Shown in pieces: positions 8,494-17,808 of a stretch of 64,000 nucleotides of DNA (positions within the stretch are counted from its first letter, which is position 1; the number at the start of each line of letters is the position of its first letter). Below the pieces are notes generated by a model. It saw only the letters and a list, made by a program, of their open reading frames with translations. It was not told the origin of the DNA and searched no databases. Both the position numbers and the translations under genes were made by a program. The DNA lies in the NCBI RefSeq assembly GCF_900102745.1, contig NZ_FMZF01000003.1:186001-250000 (forward strand), written 5' to 3'. This DNA comes from Geodermatophilus telluris (GTDB lineage Bacteria > Actinomycetota > Actinomycetes > Mycobacteriales > Geodermatophilaceae).

Positions 8494-8527
8494 AGCGCCC
8501 CCGTCCGGTCCGCCGGGCGGGGGCGCT
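8494..8527 (+). terminator. Rho-independent-like terminator of the cold-shock gene
   Basis: AGCGCCCCCG (8494-8503) pairs perfectly with CGGGGGCGCT (8518-8527) around a 14-base loop directly after the csp stop. No T-run follows, as is common in Actinobacteria. Confidence 0.7.
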
Positions 8528-8611
8528 GCCGCGTCCGGAGCCGGCCGGCGGGACGAGCGTGTGCGCCCCCGCCCCGCTCCCGGCCGTGGAACGGGGCGCC
8601 GGCGCACCCGC

Positions 8612-9070
8612 TCAGTGGGCCCGCGGGACGTAGCCGCCGATCAGCGCCTGCATGAACAGCGCCCCCGCGTCCGGCCCCACCGCCTGCGCGGCGTCGGCGA
8701 AGGCCCGCCAGCGCTGCCGCTCGACGTCGGTGGGCGCCCTCTCCGCCCGGGTGGTCGCCTGCTCGAGCAGCCGCTCCCACTCCCCCTGCGGCGTCGGCCA
8801 CAACCCCGCCAGCCGCCGCGCCTCGGCGGAGATGCCGGTGATCCGCACGATGTCGCCCGCGTGGTTGGTCAGCGGCTCGACGTAGCCGGCGGCGGCGAGC
8901 GCCTTGGCCGCGGCGACGACGTCGGCCTTCGGCAGCCCGCTGCCCGGCACCACGGAGCCCAGCAGGTACGGCGCGCCGCCGTGCTTCGGCTCGTCGACCA
9001 GCCGGGCGATGGTCCGCAGCACCGGCAGGTCGCGGGTGAACCAGACGTCGGGCAGCGGAGGAGGGCTCAC
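8612..9070 (-). CDS. Hypothetical protein with a possible winged-helix fold
   Basis: A 152-residue protein I do not recognise. The first 80 residues (FTRDLPVLRTIARLVDEP, then GLPKADVVAAAKALAAAGYV) resemble a small winged helix of the kind found in MarR-like or phage-type regulators. The C-terminal half is helical, with a charged stretch and a closing ALFMQALIGGYVPRAH. The frame is open further upstream with low-complexity sequence, so the GTG at 9070 was chosen. It could be a transcription factor; no neighbour suggests its target. Confidence 0.6.
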   Translation of the reverse strand: MSPPPLPDVWFTRDLPVLRTIARLVDEPKHGGAPYLLGSVVPGSGLPKADVVAAAKALAAAGYVEPLTNHAGDIVRITGISAEARRLAGLWPTPQGEWERLLEQATTRAERAPTDVERQRWRAFADAAQAVGPDAGALFMQALIGGYVPRAH

Positions 9071-9212
9071 CGGCCCAGTCTCCGCCGGGCGCGCCGGCGC
9101 CCCGCCACCCGGGTCACGGGGTGGCGGGGCCTGGTGAGCGGCGGGCCCGGGAGGCGGGCCTCGGGCGGTGCGCGCGGGGAATCCGCCCGCCGTCCGCGTC
9201 GTTCCCCCGGGC

Positions 9213-9632
9213 ATGACGACGTCCGCTTCGCAGCCGAAGGTGACCAGGACCGACGAGGAGTGGCGGGCGCAGCTCTCACCGCAGGAGTACGCCGTCCTCC
9301 GCCAGGCCGGCACCGAGCGCCCGTGGACCGGCGAGTACGTCGACACGAAGACCGTCGGCGTCTACACCTGCCGGGCCTGCGGCGCCGAGCTGTTCCGCTC
9401 CGAGACCAAGTTCGACTCGCACTGCGGCTGGCCGTCCTTCTACCAGCCGACGTCGGCCGACAATGTGGTGCTCCGCGAGGACCGCAGCCTCGGGATGCTG
9501 CGCACCGAGGTCCTCTGCGGCAGCTGCCACAGCCACCTCGGCCACGTCTTCGACGACGCCCCGCAGACCCCGACCGGCGACCGCTACTGCATCAACAGCG
9601 TCTCGATCCGGTTGGTCCCCGCGGAGGGCTGA
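9213..9632 (+). CDS. msrB: Peptide-methionine (R)-S-oxide reductase MsrB
   Basis: A 139-residue MsrB that reduces the R-epimer of methionine sulfoxide in proteins. Zinc is held by C53/C56 (CRAC) and C102/C105 (CGSC). The catalytic cysteine is C126 in [11 protein letters not shown], and the CGWPSF and HLGHVFDD blocks are intact. Cys71 (HCGWPS) may serve as the resolving residue. The ATG at 9213 was chosen because upstream codons add only non-conserved sequence; the ribosome binding site is weak. It is convergent with hemQ across a hairpin repeat. Confidence 0.95.
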   Translation: MTTSASQPKVTRTDEEWRAQLSPQEYAVLRQAGTERPWTGEYVDTKTVGVYTCRACGAELFRSETKFDSHCGWPSFYQPTSADNVVLREDRSLGMLRTEVLCGSCHSHLGHVFDDAPQTPTGDRYCINSVSIRLVPAEG

Positions 9633-9647
9633 GCTGCCGAGGTGCGC

Positions 9648-9733
9648 CGTCCTACCGCACCGCAGCGCGTCCTACCGCACGGTGCACGGTGCGGTAGGAC
9701 GCGCCACGATCAGGTCACCTGATCATCGCCGCC
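9648..9733. repeat. Convergent-gap hairpin repeat, copy A
   Basis: The region starts with a run shared with copy B at 22679. GCGTCCTACCGCAC (9667-9680) then pairs perfectly with GTGCGGTAGGACGC (9689-9702) around an 8-base loop, followed by the palindrome GATCAGGT-C-ACCTGATC (9708-9724). The first GTCCTACCGCAC copy can compete for the same right arm. It lies between the convergent msrB and hemQ genes and probably terminates both transcripts. Confidence 0.7.
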
Positions 9734-9743
9734 GCCCTCCGCG

Positions 9744-10460
9744 TCAGGGCAGGTCGGCGACGAGCTCCGCGACCGGCTTGCGGGTGCCGGTGTAGAAGGG
9801 CACCTCCTCGCGCACGTGCCGGCGGGCGCGGCTGGCCCGCAGGTCGCGCATCAGGTCGACGATGCGGTGCAGCTCGTCGGCCTCGAAGGCGAGCATCCAC
9901 TCGTAGTCGCCCAGACCGAACGACGCGACCGTGTTCGCTCGCACGTCGGGGTAGGGCCGGGCCTGCATCCCGTGCTCCTTGAGCATGTCCCGCCGCTCCT
10001 CGTCGGGCAGCAGGTACCACTCGTAGGACCGCACGAACGGGTAGACGCAGACGTAGCGGCGCGGCTCCTCGTCGGCCAGGAACGCCGGGATGTGGCTGCG
10101 GTTGAACTCCGCCGGCCGGTGCAGCGCCATCTGCGACCAGACCGGCTCCAGGTGCCGGCCGAGCGCGGTGCGGCGCAGCCGGGTGTAGGCCTCCTGCAGC
10201 GCCTCGGGCGTCTCGGCGTGCCACCACACCATGAGGTCGGCGTCGGCGCGCAGACCCGACACGTCGTAGGTCCCGCGGACGACGACGCCCTTGCCGGCCA
10301 GCTCCTCGACCAGCCCGGCCACCTCGTCGGCCACGGCGGTGCGCGGCTCGTCGCCCAGCGGCCGCGCCAGCCGGAAGACCGACCACATCGTGTAGCGGAT
10401 GAGGGCGTTGAGCTCGTTCGCCCGCTTGCCGGTGCTCTTGGTCCCGGTCTGCTCGGTCAT
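9744..10460 (-). CDS. hemQ: Coproheme decarboxylase HemQ (ChdC, chlorite dismutase family)
   Basis: A 238-residue member of the chlorite dismutase fold. It resembles the actinobacterial HemQ group that converts coproheme III to haem b with peroxide. Blocks seen are [14 protein letters not shown], the long [18 protein letters not shown] strand-helix, [13 protein letters not shown] with the reactive tyrosine region, and a [14 protein letters not shown] block. It is the downstream part of a minus-strand haem group after hemE and hemY, which supports the coproporphyrin-dependent pathway rather than the protoporphyrin one. ATG start at 10460. Confidence 0.93.
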   Translation of the reverse strand: MTEQTGTKSTGKRANELNALIRYTMWSVFRLARPLGDEPRTAVADEVAGLVEELAGKGVVVRGTYDVSGLRADADLMVWWHAETPEALQEAYTRLRRTALGRHLEPVWSQMALHRPAEFNRSHIPAFLADEEPRRYVCVYPFVRSYEWYLLPDEERRDMLKEHGMQARPYPDVRANTVASFGLGDYEWMLAFEADELHRIVDLMRDLRASRARRHVREEVPFYTGTRKPVAELVADLP

Positions 10461-10467
10461 GTCCCCA

Positions 10468-10929
10468 TCATCGCGCGCGGGGCGGGCGCCCTGCCGGGAC
10501 GCCGGGTGTGGCGCGGACCGCAGCGGCGGCGAGGGCCAGCACCAGGGCGTCCTCGGCCAGCGCCGCCGGCAGCGCGCCGAGCCGGGGCGCCGCCACCCGC
10601 CGCCAGCGCGCCCCGCCCAGCGTCCCGGCGGCAGCGCCGGCGACCCCGGCGAGCGCCGGCAGCAGCCACTCGCTCCCGTCGCGCCGGGCCAGCAGCCACC
10701 CGCCGGCCGCGCCGGAGGCCAGCCGGACGACGACGCTCGGCGGGACGGTCCGGTCCGGCGTCGCTGGCAGCTTGTCGGCGACCAGCTCCCCGGCGACGGC
10801 GGCGAGCGCGGCCGCCCGGGCCGGCCGGCGGGTCGGCGAGGTGAGCACGGGACCGGCGACGCCCAGGGCGCTGCGGCCCCCGGCGGCGGTCCCGAGCAGG
10901 GCGGCGCGCAGGACGGCGGAGGAGGTCAC
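10468..10929 (-). CDS. Small membrane protein, DUF4126-like
   Basis: A 153-residue protein rich in Ala, Gly and Leu with several amphipathic or membrane helices. It has a [10 protein letters not shown] motif near the start and a [19 protein letters not shown] segment, both reminiscent of DUF4126. It lies between hemY and hemQ on the same strand with gaps of 38 and 7 bases, so it is probably co-transcribed with the haem genes. The GTG start has no clear Shine-Dalgarno site. The family call is tentative and the function unknown. Confidence 0.6.
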   Translation of the reverse strand: MTSSAVLRAALLGTAAGGRSALGVAGPVLTSPTRRPARAAALAAVAGELVADKLPATPDRTVPPSVVVRLASGAAGGWLLARRDGSEWLLPALAGVAGAAAGTLGGARWRRVAAPRLGALPAALAEDALVLALAAAAVRATPGVPAGRPPRAR

Positions 10930-10967
10930 GGGGGCAGCCTGGCAGGCCGTGGTCCGGGAGGCACTGC

Positions 10968-12335
10968 TCAGGCCAGCGCGTCGACGGCGCGGCGGGCACT
11001 GCGGATGCAGGCGGGCACGCCGACGCCGTCGTAGGCGGCACCGGCCACCGCCAGGCCCGGCACCGCGGCGACGGCGTCCCGGACCGCCACCACCCGCTGC
11101 GGGTGGCCGACCAGGTACTGCGGCAGCCCGCCGCCCCAGCGCACCAGGTGGGCCGCCAGCGGCTCGGGGCGCTCGAGGCCGAGCAGGTCGGCGACGTCGG
11201 CCACCACCGCGGCGGTGAGGTCGTCGTCGTCGCGCTGCAGCTGCGCCTCGTCGCCGTAGCGGCCCACCGACGCGCGCACCCGCAGCAGGCCGCCGGCGGA
11301 GAGGTGCGGCCACTTCGACGAGGAGACGGTCACGCCCTTGACCAGCCGCCCGGTCACCGGCGGCACGAGCAGGCCGGAGCCCGCGGCCACCTGCTGCGCG
11401 GGGAAGGCCATCGCCACCACGGCCATCGACGCGTACGGGATCCCGCGCAGCGGCTCGACGGCGTCCGGCGCCACCCCCGCCAGCAGCCGCGCCGCCTTGC
11501 CCGCCGGCGCGGCGACGACGACGGCGTCGGCCTCGAGCACCTCCGGCGCGGCCACCGGCCCGACGGCGACCTCGAGCCGCCCGCCGGCCCGGCGGATCGC
11601 GTGGGCCGGCGCGCGCAGCCGCACCTGCGCGCCGGAGGCGTCGACCAGCGCCTGCGGCAGCACGCCGATGCCGCCGTCGACGGTGACGAACACCGGCCCG
11701 TCGGCGTCGCCGCGGCTGCGGGCCCCCGCGTCGCGGGCGGCGACGGCGGCGGCCAGCACCGAGTCGGCGCGGGCGAGCTGGGCCGCCAGCGCCGGCATGG
11801 TGGCGGCCAGCGAGAGGTCGTCGGGCCGGCCGGCGTAGACGCCGCCCAGCAGCGGCTCGACCAGCCGGTCGACCACCTCGTCGCCGAGCCGCTCGCGCAG
11901 CAGCGCCCCGACCGACACGTCGCCGTCCAGCCGCAGCGGCGGCAGGGCTGCCTCCGCCCGCACCCGCTCGACGCCGCCCGGGGTGAGCACGCCCGCCAGC
12001 CCGTCGGCCGACGTCGGCACCCCCTGCACGGTGCCCGGCGGCAGCGGGTGCCGGCCGTCGGGCAGCACGATGGACGCCTGGGTGGTGGCGGGCGCCACCA
12101 GCCGCTCGCCCAGCCCCAGCGCCTCGACCAGCTCGACCGCCTCGGGCACCCGCGCCAGCACCGCCTCGGGCCCGGTGTCGTACCACTGGCCGGCGAGCTC
12201 CAGCCGGTCGACCTTGCCGCCGACGCGGCCACCGGCCTCCAGGACGACGACCTCGTCGCCGGGCCGGCGCCGGGACCACTCGAAGGCGGCGGTCAGCCCG
12301 GCGATGCCCGCGCCGACGACGACCAGCCGCCTCAT
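10968..12335 (-). CDS. hemY: Coproporphyrinogen III oxidase / protoporphyrinogen oxidase (HemY/CgoX)
   Basis: A 455-residue flavoprotein of the HemY family. The FAD dinucleotide-binding motif [13 protein letters not shown] is at the N-terminus, with E in [12 protein letters not shown] for the ribose. [14 protein letters not shown] segment and the C-terminal [19 protein letters not shown] block (second FAD contact) are present. In HemQ-containing Actinobacteria this enzyme oxidises coproporphyrinogen III to coproporphyrin III. Its ATG overlaps the hemE stop by four bases, showing translational coupling. The ferrochelatase CpfC is not in the window. Confidence 0.92.
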   Translation of the reverse strand: MRRLVVVGAGIAGLTAAFEWSRRRPGDEVVVLEAGGRVGGKVDRLELAGQWYDTGPEAVLARVPEAVELVEALGLGERLVAPATTQASIVLPDGRHPLPPGTVQGVPTSADGLAGVLTPGGVERVRAEAALPPLRLDGDVSVGALLRERLGDEVVDRLVEPLLGGVYAGRPDDLSLAATMPALAAQLARADSVLAAAVAARDAGARSRGDADGPVFVTVDGGIGVLPQALVDASGAQVRLRAPAHAIRRAGGRLEVAVGPVAAPEVLEADAVVVAAPAGKAARLLAGVAPDAVEPLRGIPYASMAVVAMAFPAQQVAAGSGLLVPPVTGRLVKGVTVSSSKWPHLSAGGLLRVRASVGRYGDEAQLQRDDDDLTAAVVADVADLLGLERPEPLAAHLVRWGGGLPQYLVGHPQRVVAVRDAVAAVPGLAVAGAAYDGVGVPACIRSARRAVDALA

Positions 12336-13387
12336 CGTGCCGAGAGCTCGTGCACCAGGTCGACGACGTGGGTGAGCACGCCCGGGTCGGTCTCGGGCAG
12401 CACGCCGTGGCCGAGGTTGAACACGTGGCCGCGGGCGGCCCGGCCCTCCTCGACCACCCGGCGCACCTCGCGGTCGACGCTCGCCCGGTCGGCCAGCAGG
12501 ACGGCGGGGTCGAGGTTGCCCTGCAGCGAGCGGGCCGGGCCCACCCGACGGGCCGCCTCGTCCAGGGGCACCCGCCAGTCGACGCCGACGACGTCGGCCC
12601 CGGCGTCGCCGATCAGCGCGAGCAGCTCGCCGGTGCCCACGCCGAAGTGGATGCGCGGCACGTCCCGGTCGCCGAGCCCGTCGAACACCGCGCGGGAGTG
12701 CGGCTGCACCCGCGTGCCGTAGTCGGCGGCGGAGAGGACGCCGGCCCAGGAGTCGAACAGCTGCACCGCCGCGGCGCCGTTGTCCACCTGCGCGCGCAGG
12801 AAGGTCGCCGCCGACACCGCCAGGCGGTCGAGCAGCCGTGACCACGCCTCCGGCTCGGCGTACATGAACGCCTTGGTGCGGGCGTGCTCCTTGGACGGGC
12901 CGCCCTCGATCAGGTAGGTGGCCAGGGTGAACGGCGCCCCGGCGAAGCCGATGAGCGGGGTGGGGCCGAGCTCGGCGACCAGCCGGCGCACCGCCGTCGC
13001 CAGGAAGTCCAGCCGGTCGGGCTCGAGGTCCGGCAGCGCGTCGACGTCGGCGACGGTGCGCACGGGGCTGGCCACGACCGGGCCGACGCCGGGCTTGATC
13101 TCGATGTCGACGCCGGCCACCACCAGCGGCAGCACGATGTCGGAGAACAGGATCGCCGCGTCCACCCCGTGCCGGCGCACCGGCTGCAGGGTGATCTCGG
13201 TGACCAGGTCGGGGTCCTGGCAGGCCTGGAGCATCGCCGTCCCCGCGCGGAGGGCGCGGTACTCCGGCAGCGACCGGCCGGCCTGGCGCATGAACCACAC
13301 CGGCGTGCGGTCGACCGGGAGGCCGCGCGCGGCCCGGACCAGGCCCGACTCGGCGGGGGACGGGGCGGCGGCGGCAGCGGCGGTCAC
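12332..13387 (-). CDS. hemE: Uroporphyrinogen decarboxylase HemE
   Basis: A 351-residue HemE that decarboxylates the four acetate side chains of uroporphyrinogen III to give coproporphyrinogen III. The hallmark [18 protein letters not shown] near the N-terminus, the LFSDIVLPL block, and the C-terminal [15 protein letters not shown] signature are all intact. The frame is open to 13501, but the GTG at 13387, with GGGAGG upstream, gives the family length of about 350. It is the first gene of the hemE-hemY operon and divergent from DUF3000. Confidence 0.95.
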   Translation of the reverse strand: MTAAAAAAPSPAESGLVRAARGLPVDRTPVWFMRQAGRSLPEYRALRAGTAMLQACQDPDLVTEITLQPVRRHGVDAAILFSDIVLPLVVAGVDIEIKPGVGPVVASPVRTVADVDALPDLEPDRLDFLATAVRRLVAELGPTPLIGFAGAPFTLATYLIEGGPSKEHARTKAFMYAEPEAWSRLLDRLAVSAATFLRAQVDNGAAAVQLFDSWAGVLSAADYGTRVQPHSRAVFDGLGDRDVPRIHFGVGTGELLALIGDAGADVVGVDWRVPLDEAARRVGPARSLQGNLDPAVLLADRASVDREVRRVVEEGRAARGHVFNLGHGVLPETDPGVLTHVVDLVHELSAR

Positions 13388-13491
13388 GACGGTCCATCCT
13401 CCCAGACCGGCGGGTGCTCCCCCACCGCGCTGCCCGGTGCCCGCCGCGGCGCGTCCGAGACAGACGGGGCGCGGGGCCCTACCCTGCGGTC

Positions 13492-14130
13492 GTGGAGCCA
13501 CGCAGCCTGGCGGGTCGGAGGGACGACGCCGGCACCCGCGCGGGGTCCGGGGACACTCCCCCGCCCGCCGGGTTCGTGGCCGCCCTGGAGTCGCTGGCCT
13601 CCCTGCGGGTGCGCCCGGAGATCGTGCTGGAGCGCATCCCCGCCCCCCAGCGGCTGGCGCCCTTCGCGCACGCCCTCGGCGCCCGGGTCACCGAGCTCGA
13701 CGGCGACGAGGAGGTCGAGGTCGCCGCCGCCCGGTTCATCGTGCTGCACGACCCGGCCGGTCACGAGGCCTGGGCGGGCACCACCCGCTGCGTCGGCTAC
13801 GTCTCGGCCAGCACCGACGAGCACATGGTCGACGACGCGATGTTCTCCGAGGTCGCGTGGAGCTGGCTGACCGAGGCGCTGGCCGGCTGCGGTGCCGCCG
13901 CGCACGCGCTCGGCGGCACCGTCACCCGCACCGCCTCCACCCGCTTCGGCGACCTCGCCGGCCCCGAGCACTCGGTCGACGTGGAGATCCGCGCCTCCTG
14001 GACGGCGGAGGACACCGCGCTCGACCGGCACCTCGACGCCTGGCTGGAGGTGCTGGCCAACGCGGCCGGACTGCCCCCGCCGGGGGTGGCGATGCTGGGC
14101 CCCTCCGGCCCGGTGGCCGACGGCAACTAA
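13492..14130 (+). CDS. DUF3000 domain-containing protein
   Basis: A 212-residue actinobacterial protein of unknown function, recognised by [17 protein letters not shown], the [26 protein letters not shown] region (residues about 60-90) and [13 protein letters not shown]3000 typically lies between hemE and rnd in Actinobacteria, as here. The GTG at 13492 is six bases after TACCCT (13480-13485), indicating a leaderless mRNA; earlier in-frame starts add unrelated sequence. No biochemical role is established. Confidence 0.85.
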   Translation: MEPRSLAGRRDDAGTRAGSGDTPPPAGFVAALESLASLRVRPEIVLERIPAPQRLAPFAHALGARVTELDGDEEVEVAAARFIVLHDPAGHEAWAGTTRCVGYVSASTDEHMVDDAMFSEVAWSWLTEALAGCGAAAHALGGTVTRTASTRFGDLAGPEHSVDVEIRASWTAEDTALDRHLDAWLEVLANAAGLPPPGVAMLGPSGPVADGN

Positions 14131-14244
14131 CATCGGCGGGGTGGGGGTTCGCCCCCGGGTCCGCGCCGGCCGGCTCGATCCGCCCGGAGGCCGGGGGACC
14201 GGCCGCGGACGCACGGACGACACGGCCGAGAAGGTGGACGGCAA

Positions 14245-15489
14245 CTGAGCACCGAGCCCCTGCCCGACGCTGCGGACGACGGCAGCGACGAGCCCGCCCC
14301 GACCCCCCTGCTCGCCCCGCGCGACGGCCTCCCCCCGGTGATCGAGACCCCGGCGGCGCTGGCCGCCTACGCCGACGCGCTGCGGGCCGGCAGCGGACCG
14401 GTCGCGGTCGACGCCGAGCGCGCCTCCGGCTACCGCTACGGGCAGCGCGCCTACCTCGTGCAGCTGCGCCGCGCCGGGACCGGCACCGGGCTGGTCGACC
14501 CCGTCCCGCTGGGCGACCTGTCCGCGGTGCAGGACGCGATCGGTGACGAGGAGTGGGTGCTGCACGCCGCCAGCCAGGACCTCCCCTGCCTGGCCGAGGT
14601 CGGCATGGTGCCCGCCCGCATCTTCGACACCGAGCTGGCCGCGCGCCTGGCCGGGCTGCCGCGGGTCGGGCTGGGCGCCGTCGTCGAGTCGCTGCTGGGG
14701 TACTCGCTGCAGAAGGGCCACTCGGCCGCCGACTGGAGCACCCGGCCGCTGCCCGAGGAGTGGCTGGTCTACGCCGCCCTCGACGTCGAGGTGCTGGTCG
14801 ACCTGCGCGACGCGCTGGCCGCCATCCTCGAGGAGCAGGGCAAGACCGAGTGGGCGCGGCAGGAGTTCGCCGCCGTGCTGGCGGCCGGTCCCCCGGCGCC
14901 GAAGCAGGACCCGTGGCGGCGGACGTCGGGGGTGCACGGGCTGCGCAACCGCCGCCAGCTGGGCATGCTGCGCTCGCTGTGGCAGGCCCGCGACGACCTG
15001 GCCCGCCGGCGCGACGTCGCCCCGGGGCGGGTGCTGCCGGACTCCGCGATGGTCTCCGCCGTCCAGGCCGACCCGCAGACGGAGGCCGCGCTGCTGGAGC
15101 TGCCGGTGTTCCGCGGCCGGGCCAACCGCAAGCTGGTGGGCACGTGGTTCGGGGCGCTGACCCGCGGCCGCGCGCTGTCCGACGACGAGCTGCCGCCGCA
15201 CAGCCGCCCGGGCGACGGGCCGCCGCCGGCCAACCGCTGGGCCGACCGCGACCCGGCCGCGGCCACCCGCCTGGCGGCGGCCCGCACCGCGCTGGCCGAG
15301 CTGTCGCAGAAGCACGCCGTGCCGGTGGAGAACGTCCTCTCCCCCGACCTCGTGCGCCGGCTGATGTGGGCCCCGCCGGAGCCGCGCGACCCCGGCACGA
15401 TCGCCGCGGCGCTGCGCGCCGGCGGTGCCCGCGAGTGGCAGGTCGAGCTCACCCGCGACCTGCTCACCGACGCCGCCACCCGCGCCTGA
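14245..15489 (+). CDS. rnd: Ribonuclease D
   Basis: A DEDD-family 3'-5' exoribonuclease with an HRDC domain, involved in RNA end trimming. Exo I is VAVDAERASGY, with Asp and Glu for metal binding. Exo II lies in the LHAASQDLPCLAEVG region, and exo III is ADWSTRPLPEEWLVYAALDV. The HRDC helix bundle is at about residues 240-320. GTG at 14338 is the first ordinary start, but the preceding frame (LLAPRDGLPPV) looks like the conserved N-terminus. I therefore extend it to a CTG at 14245 behind GGTGGA. From GTG the product is 383 residues, from CTG 414. Confidence 0.85.
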   Translation: MSTEPLPDAADDGSDEPAPTPLLAPRDGLPPVIETPAALAAYADALRAGSGPVAVDAERASGYRYGQRAYLVQLRRAGTGTGLVDPVPLGDLSAVQDAIGDEEWVLHAASQDLPCLAEVGMVPARIFDTELAARLAGLPRVGLGAVVESLLGYSLQKGHSAADWSTRPLPEEWLVYAALDVEVLVDLRDALAAILEEQGKTEWARQEFAAVLAAGPPAPKQDPWRRTSGVHGLRNRRQLGMLRSLWQARDDLARRRDVAPGRVLPDSAMVSAVQADPQTEAALLELPVFRGRANRKLVGTWFGALTRGRALSDDELPPHSRPGDGPPPANRWADRDPAAATRLAAARTALAELSQKHAVPVENVLSPDLVRRLMWAPPEPRDPGTIAAALRAGGAREWQVELTRDLLTDAATRA

Positions 15490-15497
15490 TCGCCGGA

Positions 15498-15529
15498 GGG
15501 CCCGCCGTCCGGAACCGGACGGCGGGCCC
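15498..15529. terminator. Strong hairpin after rnd
   Basis: GGGCCCGCCGTCCGG (15498-15512) pairs perfectly over 15 bases with CCGGACGGCGGGCCC (15515-15529) around an AA loop, eight bases after the rnd stop. Confidence 0.75.
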
Positions 15530-15545
15530 CGCGTGGTGACGTGTG

Positions 15546-15609
15546 GGAACGGCCCCCTCGCAGGGCCCCGCCGCGAGCGTGCGAGCGGTGGGGTGCGAGG
15601 GGGTCCTTC
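15546..15609 (-). repeat. Stop-adjacent hairpin repeat, copy 1 (after the sugar permease)
   Basis: On the minus strand this begins with GGAAGGACC one base after the permease stop and ends with GGCCGTTCC. The inner arms CCCCTCGC and GCGAGGGG pair, and a second arm pair (CCCC to GGGG, then CGCTCG to CGAGCG) lies inside. It is one of seven such elements in the window. Confidence 0.7.
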
Positions 15610-15610
15610 C

Positions 15611-16897
15611 TCAGTGGCCGGTGGCCGCCGCCCGCCGCCGGGCCAGCGCGTCGACGCTGGCGGCCAGCAGCAGCACGCCGCCGGTGATGATGAAGTTCAG
15701 GTACGCCTCGGTGCCCAGCAGGCCGAGTCCGTTGGCGATGATCGCCACCACCAGGCCGCCCAGGACGGCGTCTCGCACCCGTCCCCGGCCGCCGAAGAGG
15801 CTGGTGCCACCGATGACCGCGGCCCCCACGGCGTAGAGCAGCGTGTTGCCGCCGCCGGACCCCGGCGCCACCGAGCCGAGCCGGGCGGCCGCGACGATGC
15901 CGCTGATCGCCGCCAGGGTCGAGCCGATGACGAACACGGCCACCCGGATCCGGGTGACGTTGATGCCGGCGCGCCGGGCCGCCTCGGCGTTGCCGCCGAC
16001 CGCGTACACGTGCCGCCCGAAGCTGGTGCGGCCGAGCACGAAGGTGAGCAGCAGCAGCAGGAGGACGACCAGCGGGATCGCGTAGGGGATGCCGGCGAGG
16101 ACCACGCCGACGGCCGGCGCCCGGTCGACGCTCAGCACCGCCGTCACCAGGACGACGACGGCCGCGATGACGCCGATGCGCACCAGCACCACGGCGAGCG
16201 GGGCGTGGGCGAGGCCCCGCGCCTTCTGCACGCGGAACCGGTTGAGCTGCAGCGCGGCGTACACGGCGATGGTGAGCAGCGCGAGGACCCAGCCGAGGGC
16301 GACCGGCACGTTCTTGTCGCTGATCGCCGAGATCACCGGGTCGCGCACCGGCACGGTGCCGCCCTCGCCGATGAGCCGCAGCGTGAAGCCCTGCCAGCCC
16401 AGGAACAGCGCGAGGGTGACCACGAACGACGGGATGCCGACCATCCCGACCAGGCTGCCGGTGAACAACCCGATCACCACGCCGGTGACGATGGCGGCCA
16501 GCACCGAGACGTACCAGGGCGCGCCGGCGTCGGCGAGCAGCTTGGCCATGACCGCGGCGCAGACGCCGCTGACCACACCGGCGGACAGGTCGATCTCGCC
16601 CAGCAGCAGGATGAAGACCAGCCCCATCGCCAGGATGATGATCGGCGCCGCCTGGTCGGCCAGGTTGGCCATGTTGCGCGGGGTCAGGAAGGTCTCCGGC
16701 CGCAGCGCGAAGAACAGCAGGCCGAGGACGACGATGCCGAGGATGGCCGGCAGGGCGCCGAGGTCCCCGCCCCGGACCCGGTCGACGTAGGCCCGGACCG
16801 TCGCGCCGAAGGAGTCCGCGCTGCGGTCGGCCTCGAAGCCGGACGGGGCGCCGCCCGGCTCCTGCGCGCTGGTGGGGGTGGACAGCGTGCTCGACAT
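15611..16897 (-). CDS. Sugar ABC transporter permease (CUT2/XylH type)
   Basis: A 428-residue permease of the BPD_transp_2 family with about twelve hydrophobic helices after a 50-residue polar N-terminus. Family motifs are GEIDLSAG, a VGGNAEAARRAGI loop for coupling to the ATPase, and the GTSLFGGRGRV motif near the C-terminus. The length exceeds the usual 330 residues of RbsC and fits XylH-like proteins with extra helices. It starts two bases after the ATPase stop. The substrate is probably a pentose or similar monosaccharide; it is not shown by the sequence. Confidence 0.88.
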   Translation of the reverse strand: MSSTLSTPTSAQEPGGAPSGFEADRSADSFGATVRAYVDRVRGGDLGALPAILGIVVLGLLFFALRPETFLTPRNMANLADQAAPIIILAMGLVFILLLGEIDLSAGVVSGVCAAVMAKLLADAGAPWYVSVLAAIVTGVVIGLFTGSLVGMVGIPSFVVTLALFLGWQGFTLRLIGEGGTVPVRDPVISAISDKNVPVALGWVLALLTIAVYAALQLNRFRVQKARGLAHAPLAVVLVRIGVIAAVVVLVTAVLSVDRAPAVGVVLAGIPYAIPLVVLLLLLLTFVLGRTSFGRHVYAVGGNAEAARRAGINVTRIRVAVFVIGSTLAAISGIVAAARLGSVAPGSGGGNTLLYAVGAAVIGGTSLFGGRGRVRDAVLGGLVVAIIANGLGLLGTEAYLNFIITGGVLLLAASVDALARRRAAATGH

Positions 16898-16899
16898 GC

Positions 16900-17706
16900 T
16901 CAGACCTCCACCGCTGCGGCGTCGGCGGGTGCGATGCCCAGGTTGCCCGAGCGGCCCGCCGTGATGAGCTCGATGACCTGCGGACGGTCGACCTGGGAGA
17001 TCGGGACGTCGGCCGCCATCCGCCCCAGGTAGAGGGCCGCGATCCGGTCGGACACCTCGAAGACGTCGACCATGTTGTGGCTGATGAAGACCACCGCGTG
17101 CCCGGTGTCGGCGAGCCGCCGGACCAGGTCGAGGACCTGCCGGGTCTGCGCGACGCCGAGGGCCGCGGTCGGCTCGTCGAGGACGACCAGCTTGGACTCC
17201 CAGAGCACGGCCTTGGCGATGGCGACCGTCTGCCGCTGACCGCCGGAGAGGCTGGAGACGAGCTGGCGCACCGACTTCAGGGTCCGGACGGAGAGCTTGC
17301 TCAGGGTGTCCCGGGCCGCCTCCTCCATCGACGTCTCGTCGAGGAGGATGCCGTTCTTGCGCTCGCGGCCGAGGAACATGTTCTGGACGACGTCGAGGTT
17401 GTCGGCCAGGGCGAGGTCCTGGTAGACGATCTCGATGCCGAGCGCGGCGGCCTCGCGCGGGCCGCCGACGGTGACCGGCTTGCCCTCGAAGAGGAACTCG
17501 CCGGAGTCGATCGCGTGGATGCCGGCGATGGACTTGATGAGCGTGGACTTGCCCGCCCCGTTGTCACCGACCAGCGCGGTGACCTGGCCGGGGTAGACCT
17601 TCATGTGCACGTCGTGCAGGACCTGGATGGCGCCGAAGCTCTTGTTGACGCCGCGGAGCTCCAGGGTGGGGGTGCCGTCCTCGGGACGGTCGGTGGGTGC
17701 GGACAC
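16900..17706 (-). CDS. Sugar ABC transporter ATP-binding protein
   Basis: A 268-residue single ABC domain. Walker A is GDNGAGKST (about residues 47-55), the Q-loop is VYQDLALADNL, the signature is SSLSGGQRQ, Walker B is LVVLDEPTAALG and the switch histidine is in FISHNM. Classical CUT2 ATPases such as RbsA are duplicated and about 500 residues long; this half-size form is common with XylH-like permeases. The GTG at 17706 has GAGAGG at the right distance. It is the middle gene of the binding protein - ATPase - permease operon. Confidence 0.9.
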   Translation of the reverse strand: MSAPTDRPEDGTPTLELRGVNKSFGAIQVLHDVHMKVYPGQVTALVGDNGAGKSTLIKSIAGIHAIDSGEFLFEGKPVTVGGPREAAALGIEIVYQDLALADNLDVVQNMFLGRERKNGILLDETSMEEAARDTLSKLSVRTLKSVRQLVSSLSGGQRQTVAIAKAVLWESKLVVLDEPTAALGVAQTRQVLDLVRRLADTGHAVVFISHNMVDVFEVSDRIAALYLGRMAADVPISQVDRPQVIELITAGRSGNLGIAPADAAAVEV

Positions 17707-17808
17707 GCCGGGCCTCTCGGTCGAGCTGGGTGGGGCGGGGTGGAGCGGGAACAGGGCGGCGGCAGCCGCCGGGGCGCCCATCATCGGCGCCCCGGCGGCT
17801 GCTGACCA